DNA from: Halomonas elongata
GTDB lineage: Bacteria > Pseudomonadota > Gammaproteobacteria > Pseudomonadales > Halomonadaceae
NCBI RefSeq assembly: GCF_029081005.1
Contig: NZ_JAJQTQ010000013.1
Location: 1 to 64,000 of the forward strand
Direction: 5' to 3'
Length of the DNA: 64,000 nt
Part shown: positions 21,467 through 29,419 of the stretch, piece after piece
Position numbering within the stretch: the stretch's first letter is position 1
Layout: each line of letters begins with the position of its first letter
Translations under genes and position numbers: made by a program
Notes under the pieces: model-generated
Databases searched by the model: none
Told to the model about the DNA's origin: nothing
What the model saw: only the letters and a program-made list of their open reading frames with translations

Positions 21467-23539
21467 ATGGCGTTCGATGCGATGTTCCAGCCGATCCAGA
21501 TCGGCAACCTGACCATTCGTAACCGGGTGGTGAGCACCGCCCATGCCGAGGTGCATGCCACCGATGGGGGCATGACCACGGAGCGTTACGTCAAATACTA
21601 CGAGGAGAAGGCCAAGGGGGGCTGCGGGCTGTGCATCTGCGGCGGCTCCTCGATCGTCTCCATCGACAGTCCCCAGGCCTGGTGGAGCTCGGTGAACCTG
21701 TCCACCGATCGCATCATTCCGCACTTCCAGAATCTGGCGGACGCCGTGCACAAGCACGGCGGCAAGATCATGATCCAGATCACCCACATGGGACGTCGCT
21801 CTCGCTGGGACGGCTTCGACTGGCCGAACCTGCTGTCACCGTCCGGCATCCGTGAGCCGGTCCACCGTTCCACCTGCAAGACCATCGAGGAAGAGGACAT
21901 CTGGCGGATCATCGGCGACTTCGCCCAGGCCGCGCGCCGGGCGAAGGAAGGCGGCCTCGACGGCGTCGAGCTCTCTGCCGTCCACCAGCATCTGATGGAT
22001 CAGTTCTGGAGTCCACGGGTCAACAAGCGCACCGATCAGTGGGGTGGCAGCTTCGAGAATCGCATGCGATTCGGGATGGAGGTGCTCAAGGCCGTTCGCG
22101 AGGAAGTCGGCGACGATTTCGTGGTAGGCATGCGTATCTGCGGCGACGAGTTCCACCCGGACGGTCTGTCCCACGAGGACATGAAACAGATCGCCGCCTA
22201 TTATGATGCCACCGGCCAGGTCGATTTCTTCGGTGTGGTCGGCTCCGGCTGCGATACGCACGACACCCTGGCGAACGTGATCCCCAACATGTCCTATCCG
22301 CCGGAACCATTCCTCCACCTGGCGGCTGGCATCAAGGAAGTGGTCAAGACGCCGGTGATTCATGCCCAGAACATCAAGGATCCGAATCAGGCCAATCGGA
22401 TCCTCGAAGGAGGGCACGTCGACCTGGTGGGCATGACCCGGGCGCATATCGCCGATCCGCACCTCATCACCAAGATCAAGATGGATCAGGTCGATCGAAT
22501 CAAGCAGTGCGTGGGCGCCAACTACTGCATCGATCGCCAGTATCAGGGCCTGGATGTGTTGTGCATCCAGAATGCGGCCACGTCTCGCGAGTACATGGGG
22601 ATGCCGCACGAGATCGAGGCTTCCGAAGGCCCCAGGCGACGGGTGGTCGTGGTAGGGGGTGGCCCCGGGGGCATGGAAGCGGCCCGTGTCGCCGCCGAAC
22701 GAGGGCACGAGGTGACCCTGTTCGAAGCCGCCGAACAGCTCGGGGGGCAGATCACCATCGCCGCCAGGGCGCCGCAGCGTGACCAGATCGCCGGCATCAC
22801 CCGCTGGTATCAACTCGAACTGGCGCGGCTGGGCGTCGATCAGCGCCTGGGAACTCGGGCCGACGAGGCCACTATCCTCGACCTGCGTCCGGACGTCGTG
22901 GTGCTGGCCACGGGCGGCCGTCCCTTCCTCGAACAGTATGAGGAATGGGGCTACGACGAAGACATCGACAAGAGCCTGGTGGTCAGTACCTGGGACGTGC
23001 TCGAAGGTCGTGTCGAGCCGGGCAGGAACGTCTTGATCTACGACACCATCTGCGAATTTTCCGGTGTCTCGGCGGCGGACTACCTGGCCGACAAGGGAGC
23101 CAAGGTCGAGATCGTCACCGATGACATCAAGCCGGGATCCGCGGTAGGCGGTACTACCTTCCCGACCTACTACCGCAGCCTCTACGAGAAGGAGGTGATC
23201 ATGTCCTCCGACCTGGGGCTTCACAAGGTCTACCGCGAGGGCGAATCCCTGGTGGCGGTGCTGGAGAACGAGTACACCGGCGTTCAGGAAGAACGAGTGG
23301 TCGATCAGGTCGTGGTGGAGAACGGCGTACGGCCCGATGAAGCGCTCTACTATGCCCTCAAGCCTCAGTCCCGCAACAAGGGGCAGGTGGATATCGAGGC
23401 GCTCTACGCCGCTCAACCACAGCCCTGCCTGTCGGAGGAGGGCGATGGTCTGTTGCTGTTCCGCCTGGGAGACTGCACCTCGCCGCGCAATACTCACGCC
23501 GCGATCTATGATGCCCTGCGTCTGTGCAAGGACTTTTAA
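21467..23539 (+). CDS. dgcA: Dimethylglycine demethylase subunit DgcA
   Basis: Flavoprotein that oxidatively demethylates dimethylglycine to sarcosine and formaldehyde with DgcB and ETF. The 690 residues follow the trimethylamine-dehydrogenase plan: an OYE-like FMN TIM barrel (about 1-340), a cysteine cluster, an ADP/FAD-binding Rossmann domain (VVVVGGGPGGMEAARVA, about 392-408) and a C-terminal dinucleotide domain. In the cluster, C348, C354 and C366 are present but the second ligand position is Ala351 (CVGANYC instead of CxxCxxC). A GGAGAGAGACC site precedes the start. First gene of dgcA-dgcB-etfA-etfB. Confidence 0.95.
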   Translation: MAFDAMFQPIQIGNLTIRNRVVSTAHAEVHATDGGMTTERYVKYYEEKAKGGCGLCICGGSSIVSIDSPQAWWSSVNLSTDRIIPHFQNLADAVHKHGGKIMIQITHMGRRSRWDGFDWPNLLSPSGIREPVHRSTCKTIEEEDIWRIIGDFAQAARRAKEGGLDGVELSAVHQHLMDQFWSPRVNKRTDQWGGSFENRMRFGMEVLKAVREEVGDDFVVGMRICGDEFHPDGLSHEDMKQIAAYYDATGQVDFFGVVGSGCDTHDTLANVIPNMSYPPEPFLHLAAGIKEVVKTPVIHAQNIKDPNQANRILEGGHVDLVGMTRAHIADPHLITKIKMDQVDRIKQCVGANYCIDRQYQGLDVLCIQNAATSREYMGMPHEIEASEGPRRRVVVVGGGPGGMEAARVAAERGHEVTLFEAAEQLGGQITIAARAPQRDQIAGITRWYQLELARLGVDQRLGTRADEATILDLRPDVVVLATGGRPFLEQYEEWGYDEDIDKSLVVSTWDVLEGRVEPGRNVLIYDTICEFSGVSAADYLADKGAKVEIVTDDIKPGSAVGGTTFPTYYRSLYEKEVIMSSDLGLHKVYREGESLVAVLENEYTGVQEERVVDQVVVENGVRPDEALYYALKPQSRNKGQVDIEALYAAQPQPCLSEEGDGLLLFRLGDCTSPRNTHAAIYDALRLCKDF

Positions 23540-23544
23540 CCCCT

Positions 23545-23628
23545 AGCTGGAAGCCTGAAGCTTGAAACTGGAAGGAAAACCCGCGCTTTTCGCCCTTTCT
23601 TCCAGCTTTCGGCTTTCAGCTTCCAGCT
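23545..23628. repeat. Inverted pair of degenerate heptad repeats between dgcA and dgcB
   Basis: The left arm (23545-23575) reads as heptads TGGAAGC, CTGAAGC, TTGAAAC, TGGAAGG. The right arm (23598-23628) reads CTTCCAG, CTTTCGG, CTTTCAG, CTTCCAG. About 22 of 30 positions pair, giving a long imperfect hairpin around a 22-nt loop. It ends 20 bp before the dgcB start, so it could affect dgcA/dgcB stoichiometry or message processing. Confidence 0.75.
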
Positions 23629-23648
23629 CGCCGATGAGGTGAGACGAG

Positions 23649-25619
23649 ATGCTCGATACCCTCCTGCCGATACTGATCTTCGCCGCGCTCGCGTTGGCGG
23701 TGATCGGCGCCGGGCGGCGCGTCCGCCTGTGGCGTCAGGGGCGGCCCGCGCGGGTCGACCTGCTCAAGGGACTCGCCGCCATGCCGCGTCGCTATCTGGT
23801 GGATCTGCACCATGTCGTGGCGCGGGACAAGGTGATGTCCAACACCCACGTGGCCACCGCCGGCGGCTTCGTCGCCGCCGCGGTGCTGATGATTCTGGTC
23901 CATGGATTGGGGCTGGCCGAAGGCGTGCTCGGTTGGCTGCTGTTGCTGGCCAGCGCCACCATGTTCGTCGGCAGTCTTTTCGTGGCGCGCCGTCGTCGCA
24001 ATCCGCCGTCACGGCTTTCCAGGGGTCCGTGGATGCGCCTGCCCAAGAGCCTGATGGCCTTCTCGCTGAGCGTCTTCCTGATCACCTTACCGACGGTCGG
24101 CATACTGCCGGAAGACTTTGGACACTGGATCCTGGCCATCCTGCTGTCCGCCGTGCTGGTCTGGGGGCTGGGCGAAATGGTCTTCGGCATGGCCTGGGGC
24201 GGCCCGATGAAGCACGCCTTCGCCGGCGCCCTGCACCTGGCCTTCCACCGACGCGCCGAGCGCTTCGGGGAAGGCAATCGCTCCACCGGCCTCAAGGCCC
24301 TGGACCTGGACGACGAGAACGCCACCCTGGGTGTCGAGACGCCCAGCGACTTCACCTGGAACCAGCTGCTCGGTTTCGATGCCTGCGTGCAGTGCGGCCG
24401 CTGCGAGGCGGTGTGTCCGGCCTTCGCGGCCGGCCAGCCGCTCAATCCCAAGAAGCTGATCCAGGACATGGTGGTGGGCCTGGCCGGTGGCAGCGACGCC
24501 CGGTATGCCGGCAGTCCCTATCCGGATCGCCCGGTGGGCGAGCACCATGGCTCGCCGCATGGCCCCATCGTGGCTCGGGAAGGCAAGGCGCTGGTCGATG
24601 CCGAGACGCTATGGTCCTGTACCACCTGTCGGGCCTGTGTCGAGGAATGTCCGATGATGATCGAGCACGTCGATGCCATCGTCGACATGCGGCGTTTCCT
24701 GACGCTGGAGCATGGCCAGACGCCCGGCAAGGGGGCCGAGGTGCTCGACAACCTGATCGCCACCGACAATCCCGGCGGTTTCGATCCCGGCGCCCGGATG
24801 CACTGGGCCGCCGACCTGGAGCTGCCGCTGATGGCGCAGCAAGGCCAGGCCGAGGTGTTGCTGTGGCTGGGCGACGGCGCCTATGACATGCGTAACCAGC
24901 GGACCCTGCGTTCTCTGGTCAAGGTGCTGCGTGCTGCCGGTGTCGATTTCGCGGTGCTGGGCGACGAAGAGCGGGACAGCGGTGACGTGGCGCGCCGGTT
25001 GGGCGATGAGGCGACCTTCCAGTCGCTGGCCCGTCGCAACATCGCCACGCTGTCGAAATACCGCTTCGAGCGCATCGTCACCTGTGATCCACATAGTTTC
25101 CATGTGCTGGGCAACGAGTACGGCGAACTGGGCGGCGACTATGCCGTTTCCCATCACAGCACCTTCATCGCCGAGCTGCATGATGCCGGGCGCCTCGAAT
25201 TCCGTGCCTGGAAAGGGGGGCGTGTGACCTATCACGACCCCTGTTATCTCGGACGCTACAACGGCGAATTCGAGGCACCGCGCAATGTGCTCAAGGCGCT
25301 GGGCATCGAGGTGGCCGAGATGCAACGCTCCGGTTACCGTTCGCGCTGCTGTGGCGGCGGTGGTGGCGCGCCGATCACCGATGTGCCCGGCAAGCAGCGG
25401 ATTCCCGACATGCGCATGGGCGATGTCCAGGAAACCGGTGCCGATCTGGTCGCTGTGGGCTGTCCGCAATGCACGGCCATGCTGGAAGGCGTGGTCGACA
25501 GTGATGCCGACGTTCGCGATATCGCCGAGCTGGTGGCGGAGGCGCTGGTCGACAGCGCGCCGTCCAAGGTATCCAAACCGAGATTGGCCCAGCAGCCGTT
25601 GGCTGAGGAGGTGGCGTGA
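23649..25619 (+). CDS. dgcB: Dimethylglycine demethylase subunit DgcB, membrane-anchored Fe-S protein
   Basis: Likely carries electrons from DgcA toward ETF or the quinone pool. The 656 residues have an N-terminal helix (about 5-20), three or more membrane helices (about 70-190), two [4Fe-4S] motifs (CVQCGRCEAVCP near residue 246 and CTTCRACVEECP near 323), then two CCG domains of the heterodisulfide-reductase type with YHDPCYLGRYNGEF and RSRCCGGGGG. It follows dgcA after the heptad hairpin and overlaps the next start (TGATG). Confidence 0.95.
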   Translation: MLDTLLPILIFAALALAVIGAGRRVRLWRQGRPARVDLLKGLAAMPRRYLVDLHHVVARDKVMSNTHVATAGGFVAAAVLMILVHGLGLAEGVLGWLLLLASATMFVGSLFVARRRRNPPSRLSRGPWMRLPKSLMAFSLSVFLITLPTVGILPEDFGHWILAILLSAVLVWGLGEMVFGMAWGGPMKHAFAGALHLAFHRRAERFGEGNRSTGLKALDLDDENATLGVETPSDFTWNQLLGFDACVQCGRCEAVCPAFAAGQPLNPKKLIQDMVVGLAGGSDARYAGSPYPDRPVGEHHGSPHGPIVAREGKALVDAETLWSCTTCRACVEECPMMIEHVDAIVDMRRFLTLEHGQTPGKGAEVLDNLIATDNPGGFDPGARMHWAADLELPLMAQQGQAEVLLWLGDGAYDMRNQRTLRSLVKVLRAAGVDFAVLGDEERDSGDVARRLGDEATFQSLARRNIATLSKYRFERIVTCDPHSFHVLGNEYGELGGDYAVSHHSTFIAELHDAGRLEFRAWKGGRVTYHDPCYLGRYNGEFEAPRNVLKALGIEVAEMQRSGYRSRCCGGGGGAPITDVPGKQRIPDMRMGDVQETGADLVAVGCPQCTAMLEGVVDSDADVRDIAELVAEALVDSAPSKVSKPRLAQQPLAEEVA

Positions 25620-26887
25620 TGAGTGATCTCAGGCGTCGCGATCCCCGCAAGGAGTGGATCGGCCGCAACCGCCTGCATCCACAGCATCTGGAGGTGCTCG
25701 CGGAGCTGGGCATGGGGGCGGCGAGCGAATGGATGGGGCCGAACGGCGTGATTCGCCGCAACCCTCATGCGGTGGGCTTCGTCGGACCCAATGGCCTCAG
25801 GCGGATCGATCGCAGTGGAGCACAACAGGGCGTGGCCGGTGCCGGAGCATCGACGTCGGTCGCTGTTCAGAAGCCGCGGGTCGAGATCGATGATCCGGCC
25901 TTCTCGGTGGTAGTGGTACCCGACATGGCCGGCGGTCGCTTGAGCAGCCATGACCGCGATCTGATCGGGTTGGCGCGCCGTCTTGCCGATGTGGATTCGG
26001 GCACGCAGGGCGTCGTGGTAGCCGTCATCTTCGGCCCTCACAAGGAAGTGAACTTCGGTGAGGCGGGCATCGATCGCCTGCTGCATCTCGACTCGCCGGA
26101 GATGGCGGGGTATTCGCCCGAGGCGCGGCTGGTTGCCCTGACGCTGGTCGAGCAATCGTGGGCGCCTCGCCATTGGCTGCTGCCGGACTCCAAGCTGGGC
26201 GGTGGCGAGCTGGGTCGACGCCTCGCGGCCCGTTTGGGCGAACGCCCGGCGACGGGGGTCTGGCAGGTCGAGGCGGATGCCGAGCTGCCGTCGGGATGGC
26301 GCTGCATCGCGCGCGGTGCGGCAGAGTCACTGGATATTCAGCGTCCCTTGCCGCGGGTCTCGCTGGCCCTGGCCGAATGTGCCGAGCCGATCAGCGAGAC
26401 ATGCCATGCTGCCGCTGAACTGTCCTTGCCCCAGTCGTTGCCGTCGATGCTGTCACGCATCGACGATCTCGGACAGGTGCCCGTCGATCCGTCCGGGGTC
26501 GCCTTGTCCGAGGCCGAGTTCATTCTCTCCGCCGGCAATGGCGTCAAGGACTGGGACGGGTTCCATCACGCTGCCGAGGTGCTGGGAGCCACCGAAGGGG
26601 CGTCGCGGGTGGCGGTGGATGACGGCTTCATGGCGCGCGACCGTCAGGTCGGGGCTACCGGCACCTGGGTCAGTGCCCGGGTCTATGTGGCCGTTGGCAT
26701 CAGTGGCGCCATCCAGCATCTGCAGGGAATCCAGACCTGCGAGAAGGTGGTGGCGATCAACATGGATCCGGGGTGCGACATGATCAAACGTGCCGATCTC
26801 GCGGTGATCGGGGACTCGACCCGGATACTCGAGGCGTTGGTCACCCTGGTGAAGCAAGCGCGAGAGGAGAAACGCGATGCGGCCTGA
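25619..26887 (+). CDS. etfA: Electron transfer flavoprotein alpha subunit, dgc-associated
   Basis: FAD-binding ETF subunit dedicated to the dimethylglycine pathway. The 422 residues exceed the usual 310-330 because of an N-terminal extension of about 75 residues. The C-terminal FAD domain keeps the Arg in GASRVAVDDG, the Thr in RQVGATG and VAVGISGAIQHLQG, which correspond to human alpha-Arg249 and alpha-Thr266. The common SGGRG loop reads SAGNG (about residue 304). The start at 25619 shares one base with the dgcB stop. It overlaps etfB by 11 bp. Confidence 0.93.
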   Translation: MSDLRRRDPRKEWIGRNRLHPQHLEVLAELGMGAASEWMGPNGVIRRNPHAVGFVGPNGLRRIDRSGAQQGVAGAGASTSVAVQKPRVEIDDPAFSVVVVPDMAGGRLSSHDRDLIGLARRLADVDSGTQGVVVAVIFGPHKEVNFGEAGIDRLLHLDSPEMAGYSPEARLVALTLVEQSWAPRHWLLPDSKLGGGELGRRLAARLGERPATGVWQVEADAELPSGWRCIARGAAESLDIQRPLPRVSLALAECAEPISETCHAAAELSLPQSLPSMLSRIDDLGQVPVDPSGVALSEAEFILSAGNGVKDWDGFHHAAEVLGATEGASRVAVDDGFMARDRQVGATGTWVSARVYVAVGISGAIQHLQGIQTCEKVVAINMDPGCDMIKRADLAVIGDSTRILEALVTLVKQAREEKRDAA

Positions 26888-27680
26888 AACATCCATCAAT
26901 CCGGGACTGGAGGTGACGGTGCTGGTGTCCATTGGCCGTCATCCGGTGACCGGCAGGGCGAGGCGCGCCGATCAGGATGCTCGGGGGGTGGAATTGGCGC
27001 GTTCACTGGAAGGTGCCGAGGTGCAACTGCTGCATGCCGGTGAACAGGCAGAAACCAGCGAGGCGGCGTTGCGCGGCTATCTGGGCATGGGGTTCTCGGA
27101 ACTGTCATTGCTCGAGCAGCCGCAGGGGGCCGATGTGGTGCCTGCCCTGGCCGAAGCCCTGGACGCAGCGGCGCCGCACCTGGTGATCACCGGTGAGCGT
27201 GCCGAGCGGGGCGAAGGGTCAGGGTTGCTGCCTTATCTGCTGGCCGAGCGGCTCGGCTGGCCTCTGGTGAGCGGTCTGGCAGCGGTGGAAGGCGTCGAGA
27301 ATGGAGTGGCGACTCTGCTGCAGGCCTTGCCGAGAGGCCAGCGGCGCCGCCTGAAAGTGCGGCTGCCGGCCATCGTCACCGTCGATGGCGCGGCTCCCGC
27401 GCCGCGCCAGAGTGCCTATGGGCCGGCGCGGCGCGGGACGTTCGAAGCGCTCGCCGGACCGGTCTGTCATGACGAGGAATGGGCCGAATGGCAGGTGCAG
27501 CCGGCCCGCAAGCGCCCCAAACGCCTGAAGATCGTCAAGGCGGCATCGGCGCGAGACCGCTTCAAGGCAGCGGCGGCCAAGGCCGAAGGTGGGGGCGGCC
27601 AGGTGTTGACGGATGTGACGCCGGAGCAGGGCGCCGAGGCGATACTGAAGTTGCTGCGTGAGGAAGAGGTATTGCGCTGA
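26877..27680 (+). CDS. etfB: Electron transfer flavoprotein beta subunit, dgc-associated
   Basis: Partner of the preceding ETF alpha, 267 residues, with the Rossmann-like fold starting LEVTVLVSIGRHPVTGRARR and the segment LVITGERAERGEGSGLLPYLLAERLGWPL-like that lines the AMP site. It shows the ETF-beta region RLKVRLPAIVTVDG. The order alpha then beta is the reverse of most housekeeping etfBA pairs. It is the last gene of dgcA-dgcB-etfA-etfB and is followed by a strong terminator. Confidence 0.92.
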   Translation: MRPETSINPGLEVTVLVSIGRHPVTGRARRADQDARGVELARSLEGAEVQLLHAGEQAETSEAALRGYLGMGFSELSLLEQPQGADVVPALAEALDAAAPHLVITGERAERGEGSGLLPYLLAERLGWPLVSGLAAVEGVENGVATLLQALPRGQRRRLKVRLPAIVTVDGAAPAPRQSAYGPARRGTFEALAGPVCHDEEWAEWQVQPARKRPKRLKIVKAASARDRFKAAAAKAEGGGGQVLTDVTPEQGAEAILKLLREEEVLR

Positions 27681-27742
27681 CAACGAGGACTCGAAGGCAG
27701 CTCGGCGTGCCTATCGGGCTGATGATGCCTTCCCGAGATACG

Positions 27743-27773
27743 AAAACGGCGGCCTGCAGAAGGCCGCCGTTTT
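27743..27773. terminator. Bidirectional terminator between etfB and ialB-like gene
   Basis: AAAACGGCGGCC (27743-27754) and GGCCGCCGTTTT (27762-27773) form a perfect 12-bp stem with loop TGCAGAA. The A/T ends serve as U-tracts for both strands, matching the convergent genes. Confidence 0.92.
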
Positions 27774-27802
27774 CTTGTGTATCGCTGATACCCGGGACGA
27801 TA

Positions 27803-28321
27803 TCAGATCTGGGCCATGGCGTCGGTGAAGCCCATCAGCGAGATATTCAGATCCATGCGCTGCCCATCCGGTGCAATCAGGCTCAGGGTCGCTGAGGTGC
27901 CGCCTCGCAGGCTTTGCAACAGCGAGGACTGGAGCGGCACGTCGGCGCGGCAGCCTTGTTGCTGGCAGACCTGGTAGGGGAATTGCACGGGCTCGCCGTT
28001 ATCGACGCTGAGCTGCAGGCCCGGCGCCAGGCGAACGCCCAGCGGCAACAGGAAGGTCATCACCGGGCTATCGGCCTGAGGCGGGTTGGCGATCACCACA
28101 CGCATCATCGGCTGGTCGTTCTCGGTGTTGGTGATGACCTGATTCATGGTGCAGGGCCCCTGGCTGGCATCCTGCGGACAGATCACCTGCCAATCCTGAA
28201 ACTGCTGGGTATCGACGTTGGCATTGCCCGTCGGCTGCTGCTGGGCGAAGGCCTGGGGGGCGAAGGCCAGCAGTGCAAGCAGGACAGCGAGGTAGAGGCG
28301 CGGCGCGAGGCGGTCAAACAT
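27803..28321 (-). CDS. Invasion-associated locus B (IalB) family periplasmic protein
   Basis: The 172-residue protein has a signal peptide (MFDRLAPRLYLAVLLALLAF, cleavage near AFA-QQQ) and an IalB domain with FQDWQVIC near the start, four cysteines likely paired, and TFLLPLGVRLAPGLQLSVDN. IalB proteins are small secreted proteins of poorly defined role despite the name. The start at 28321 follows an AGGAGA site; upstream in-frame residues are unlikely to be translated. It lies on the opposite strand inside the betaine island and has no clear role there. Confidence 0.9.
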   Translation of the reverse strand: MFDRLAPRLYLAVLLALLAFAPQAFAQQQPTGNANVDTQQFQDWQVICPQDASQGPCTMNQVITNTENDQPMMRVVIANPPQADSPVMTFLLPLGVRLAPGLQLSVDNGEPVQFPYQVCQQQGCRADVPLQSSLLQSLRGGTSATLSLIAPDGQRMDLNISLMGFTDAMAQI

Positions 28322-28905
28322 AAATGGTAATCTCCTGTGGTGACAGCGAATCCGTATCGCTGAAGGTAGTTCAACATGACTATCACCTCCGAGGCGAATT
28401 CGCCAGGAAGCGATGCCGGTGGCTTCCCGTAACGGGCTGGTTCCATGCCCTTTCCATGACCGGAAACGCACCACTCATCATCTCGAGACTCTTTGTAAAT
28501 CAATGGCCCCGTGCCGGGCAACCAAAGTTCGTTGAACAAGGAAAAATTGCCAATGGGTGGCGTCGAGACATCCGTCGGGGTCGTCGTCGGTCATGGCGCC
28601 GGCGAGGGTTGACGGTGTTTCGTCTCGCGGGGTAAAAGATAAGTGCCGGCTCATATTTCGAGCCGGTGATAAACGCCGTTTCAGACGAGTCGACGACATG
28701 AATCATTCGCGCACCGCATCAGGTTATGGCCTCGCCATCATGCGACAGCATGATCCGCGAGCGCTTGCCTGTCCGTGTGCCGTCGAACGAGTCTGACACC
28801 TCGCAGGCCGCGGATCTTGCCGCGGCCTGTAATACTTTCCGGGTGATGACCGCCCGCCTCGACAGGATCCCGGCCTCCTCGATACCCAACGAAGGAGACC
28901 GAGAC
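28322..28905. other. 584-bp intergenic region with two hairpins
   Basis: No convincing long gene. CCGGCTC/GAGCCGG (28646-28652 and 28660-28666) form a 7-bp hairpin. CAGGCCGCGG (28804-28813) and CCGCGGCCTG (28820-28829) form a perfect 10-bp hairpin followed by TAATACTTT, terminator-like. A possible 32-codon reading frame (28698-28796, starting MNHSRTASGYGLA) ends just before the second hairpin, but it has a poor ribosome site and I do not call it a gene. Confidence 0.55.
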
Positions 28906-29175
28906 ATGATGCTTTCCTCGCTGTTTCGTCGGCTGCCCCGGTATCTGGGCGGCACTCGTCGTGCAACTCCCGCGCCCCTGGGCAGTCTCAATGCGCATCT
29001 GCTGCGTGATATCGGGCTGCATGTCGAGGGCGGTGCCATTCGGCCACTCGACCCGGGCATTCCATCGGCCCGTCGGCGCATGGAGACCGTTGCCCCCTTG
29101 ACCGGAAGGCCATCGGTGGCTGCACGGCGTAGTGGTGCCGAGGTCTGTCCTCACTGTGGCATGACCTTGACCTAG
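28906..29175 (+). CDS. Small protein with DUF1127-like motif and C-terminal CxxC
   Basis: The 89-residue protein has a basic N terminus (MMLSSLFRRLPRYLGG), a segment LNAHLLRDIGLHVEGG like the core LxDxxLxDIGL of DUF1127 proteins, and ends in CPHCGMTLT, a possible half zinc-ribbon. DUF1127 proteins are small and often RNA-binding; this one is longer and the assignment is tentative. GAAGGAG lies 9-15 bp before the start. It follows a terminator-like hairpin and precedes fdhA, separated by dyad-rich DNA. Confidence 0.65.
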   Translation: MMLSSLFRRLPRYLGGTRRATPAPLGSLNAHLLRDIGLHVEGGAIRPLDPGIPSARRRMETVAPLTGRPSVAARRSGAEVCPHCGMTLT

Positions 29176-29178
29176 GGA

Positions 29179-29324
29179 AGCCGCGGTCGCCGGACGCGGC
29201 CGCGGCTCTTCGACGGTGCGATGGGGCCGAGGTAACGGTCCCATCGCATCATTCGGTCCTGCCTTGGCAGGGCCCCTGGCGCATCATTCTTCGATGCGTC
29301 ATGAAGGATGTCTTGTTTTGACAT
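29179..29324. promoter_or_regulatory. Dyad-rich region upstream of fdhA
   Basis: Four inverted repeats follow each other: AGCCGCGG/CCGCGGCT (29179-29186, 29200-29207), GCGATGGG/CCCATCGC (29218-29225, 29240-29247), CGCATC/GATGCG (29280-29285, 29293-29298) and ATGTC/GACAT (29308-29312, 29320-29324). CGCATCATTC is directly repeated at 29245 and 29280. The first may terminate the small upstream gene; the others may be operators for fdhA. Confidence 0.45.
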
Positions 29325-29419
29325 GACGGTGACTCGCTGGGAACAGTGCACTCCTGTGGAGGGGCTATGGTCGTGGAGCGGAGCTTCCGCCTCTCACAAC
29401 AAGCCGAAGGAAGATAACC

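Noticed and set aside
28698..28796. A 32-codon frame before a terminator-like hairpin
   Set aside because: The ribosome site is poor and no family pattern is visible; the hairpin is kept as a feature of the gap instead.
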